Shown piece after piece: positions 6,187 to 6,370 of a DNA stretch of 6,370 nucleotides. Source of the DNA: Planctomycetota bacterium (GTDB taxonomy: Bacteria; Planctomycetota; Planctomycetia; Pirellulales; Pirellulaceae); assembly GCA_026692885.1 (NCBI GenBank), contig JAPLNJ010001085.1:1-6370 (forward strand), read 5' to 3'. The position numbers were made by a program, and so were the translations under genes. How positions within the stretch are numbered: the first letter of the stretch is position 1; each line of letters starts with the position of its first letter. The notes under the pieces are model-generated. The model was given only the letters and a program-made list of their open reading frames with translations. It did no database searches and was not told the origin of the DNA.

Positions 6187-6199
6187 AATAGCCGCTATT
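6187..6199. repeat. Palindrome AATAGC-C-GCTATT
   Basis: A perfect 13-base palindrome with 6-base arms about one central base lies about 275 bases upstream of the methyltransferase start. Ten bases away is a second dyad (6209-6225). Such sites are typical of dimeric repressor operators, but no regulator gene is present here to match. It is seen in the sequence; the function is inferred. Confidence 0.3.
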
Positions 6200-6208
6200 C
6201 CTGAGGCT

Positions 6209-6225
6209 TTGCAGAATTATTGCAA
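6209..6225. repeat. Inverted repeat TTGCA-N7-TGCAA
   Basis: Five-base perfect arms flank an AT-rich spacer (GAATTAT), giving a 17-base dyad in otherwise GC-rich DNA. Its size and AT-rich centre suit a helix-turn-helix regulator site or part of a promoter. With only five-base arms, chance is possible. Confidence 0.25.
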
Positions 6226-6319
6226 CTTGTCTGGGACCGGTATAGAAAAGGGAGCCGGAGTCGATACGCGGGATGGTACCAGTTGACTGGGTGTAATTCC
6301 GCGTCTACTTCGCTGGTTT

Positions 6320-6347
6320 CCTTCGTTGGAAGGGTCTCCTTCGAAGG
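6320..6347. repeat. Paired CCTTC/GAAGG inverted motifs
   Basis: CCTTC-GTTG-GAAGG (6320-6333) is followed four bases later by the perfect palindrome CCTTCGAAGG (6338-6347). Two adjacent hairpin-capable units with the same arms are unusual. Neither is followed by a T-run, so I do not call a terminator. They may be a small interspersed repeat or part of the coding sequence of a gene that continues beyond the window. Confidence 0.3.
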
Positions 6348-6370
6348 GAGAAAGAGATCCAATTCGTCTC

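Larger units (their letters stand above)
5926..6370. other. Region upstream of the methyltransferase, no confident gene
   Basis: This stretch of about 445 bases holds no gene I can support. On the minus strand one frame is open from the window edge to TAG at 6195-6197 (product starts DELDLFLPSKETLPTK). A second frame is open from 6304 to TGA at 6098-6100 and contains TGPRQVAIILQSLRNSGYLG. Either could be the decayed tail of an upstream gene, perhaps linked by a frameshift, but both are short enough for chance in GC-rich DNA. The region also contains the leader hairpin and the palindromes listed separately. I saw no promoter with both good -35 and -10 elements; TAGAAT occurs on the minus strand near 6061-6066 without a matching -35. 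Confidence 0.4.

Noticed and set aside
1..6370. CRISPR array, tRNA or rRNA genes
   Set aside because: I saw no regularly spaced repeats and no cloverleaf or rRNA-like sequence on either strand.

Overview
Every gene I can support in this window is on the minus strand, so the region reads from right to left. In transcription order it holds: an untranslated leader or edge region (about 6370-5914); a 771-residue N6-adenine DNA methyltransferase fused to a specificity-like domain and a C-terminal HEPN-like domain (5913-3598); a 461-residue protein ending in a HEPN-type RNT-I-I-H motif (3538-2153); an HhH-GPD DNA glycosylase of the 3-methyladenine type (2132-1464); a multi-zinc-ribbon gene broken by one in-frame TGA (1442-675); a 35-residue putative single-pass membrane peptide (640-533); and a bacterial PH-domain membrane protein that loses its normal sequence near base 161 (470 to the left edge). 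The gaps from the methyltransferase to the PH gene are short (59, 20, 21, 34 and 62 bases), so co-transcription is plausible. I found no convincing internal promoter or terminator.

The most interesting part is the right half. The methyltransferase has a SAM motif I (DPWAGMGF), a motif IV with an unusual CPPW core, a Type I S-subunit-like recognition region, a short coiled coil, and then an extra C-terminal half with an R-N-x4-H motif. The next gene encodes a second R-N-x3-H protein with a beta-rich N-terminal half, which recalls ApeA-type abortive-infection proteins. No HsdR-like translocase or PD-(D/E)XK nuclease lies between or beside them. I infer a two-gene, methylation-linked HEPN ribonuclease system, probably anti-phage. 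This rests on motifs and context only. The pair also looks less GC-rich than the glycosylase below it, as expected for a transferred cassette.

The left half looks like ordinary chromosome with decay. The zinc-ribbon frame continues cleanly across a TGA that stands where a tryptophan is expected. The PH gene is cut by repeat-rich DNA, and the opposite strand there has a short open frame that could be the end of a transposase.

The organism is probably a GC-rich bacterium using the standard bacterial code, since TGA and TAG both act as ordinary stops. The zinc-ribbon and PH-domain gene style reminds me of planctomycetes, but nothing here proves it. No tRNA, rRNA or CRISPR array was seen.
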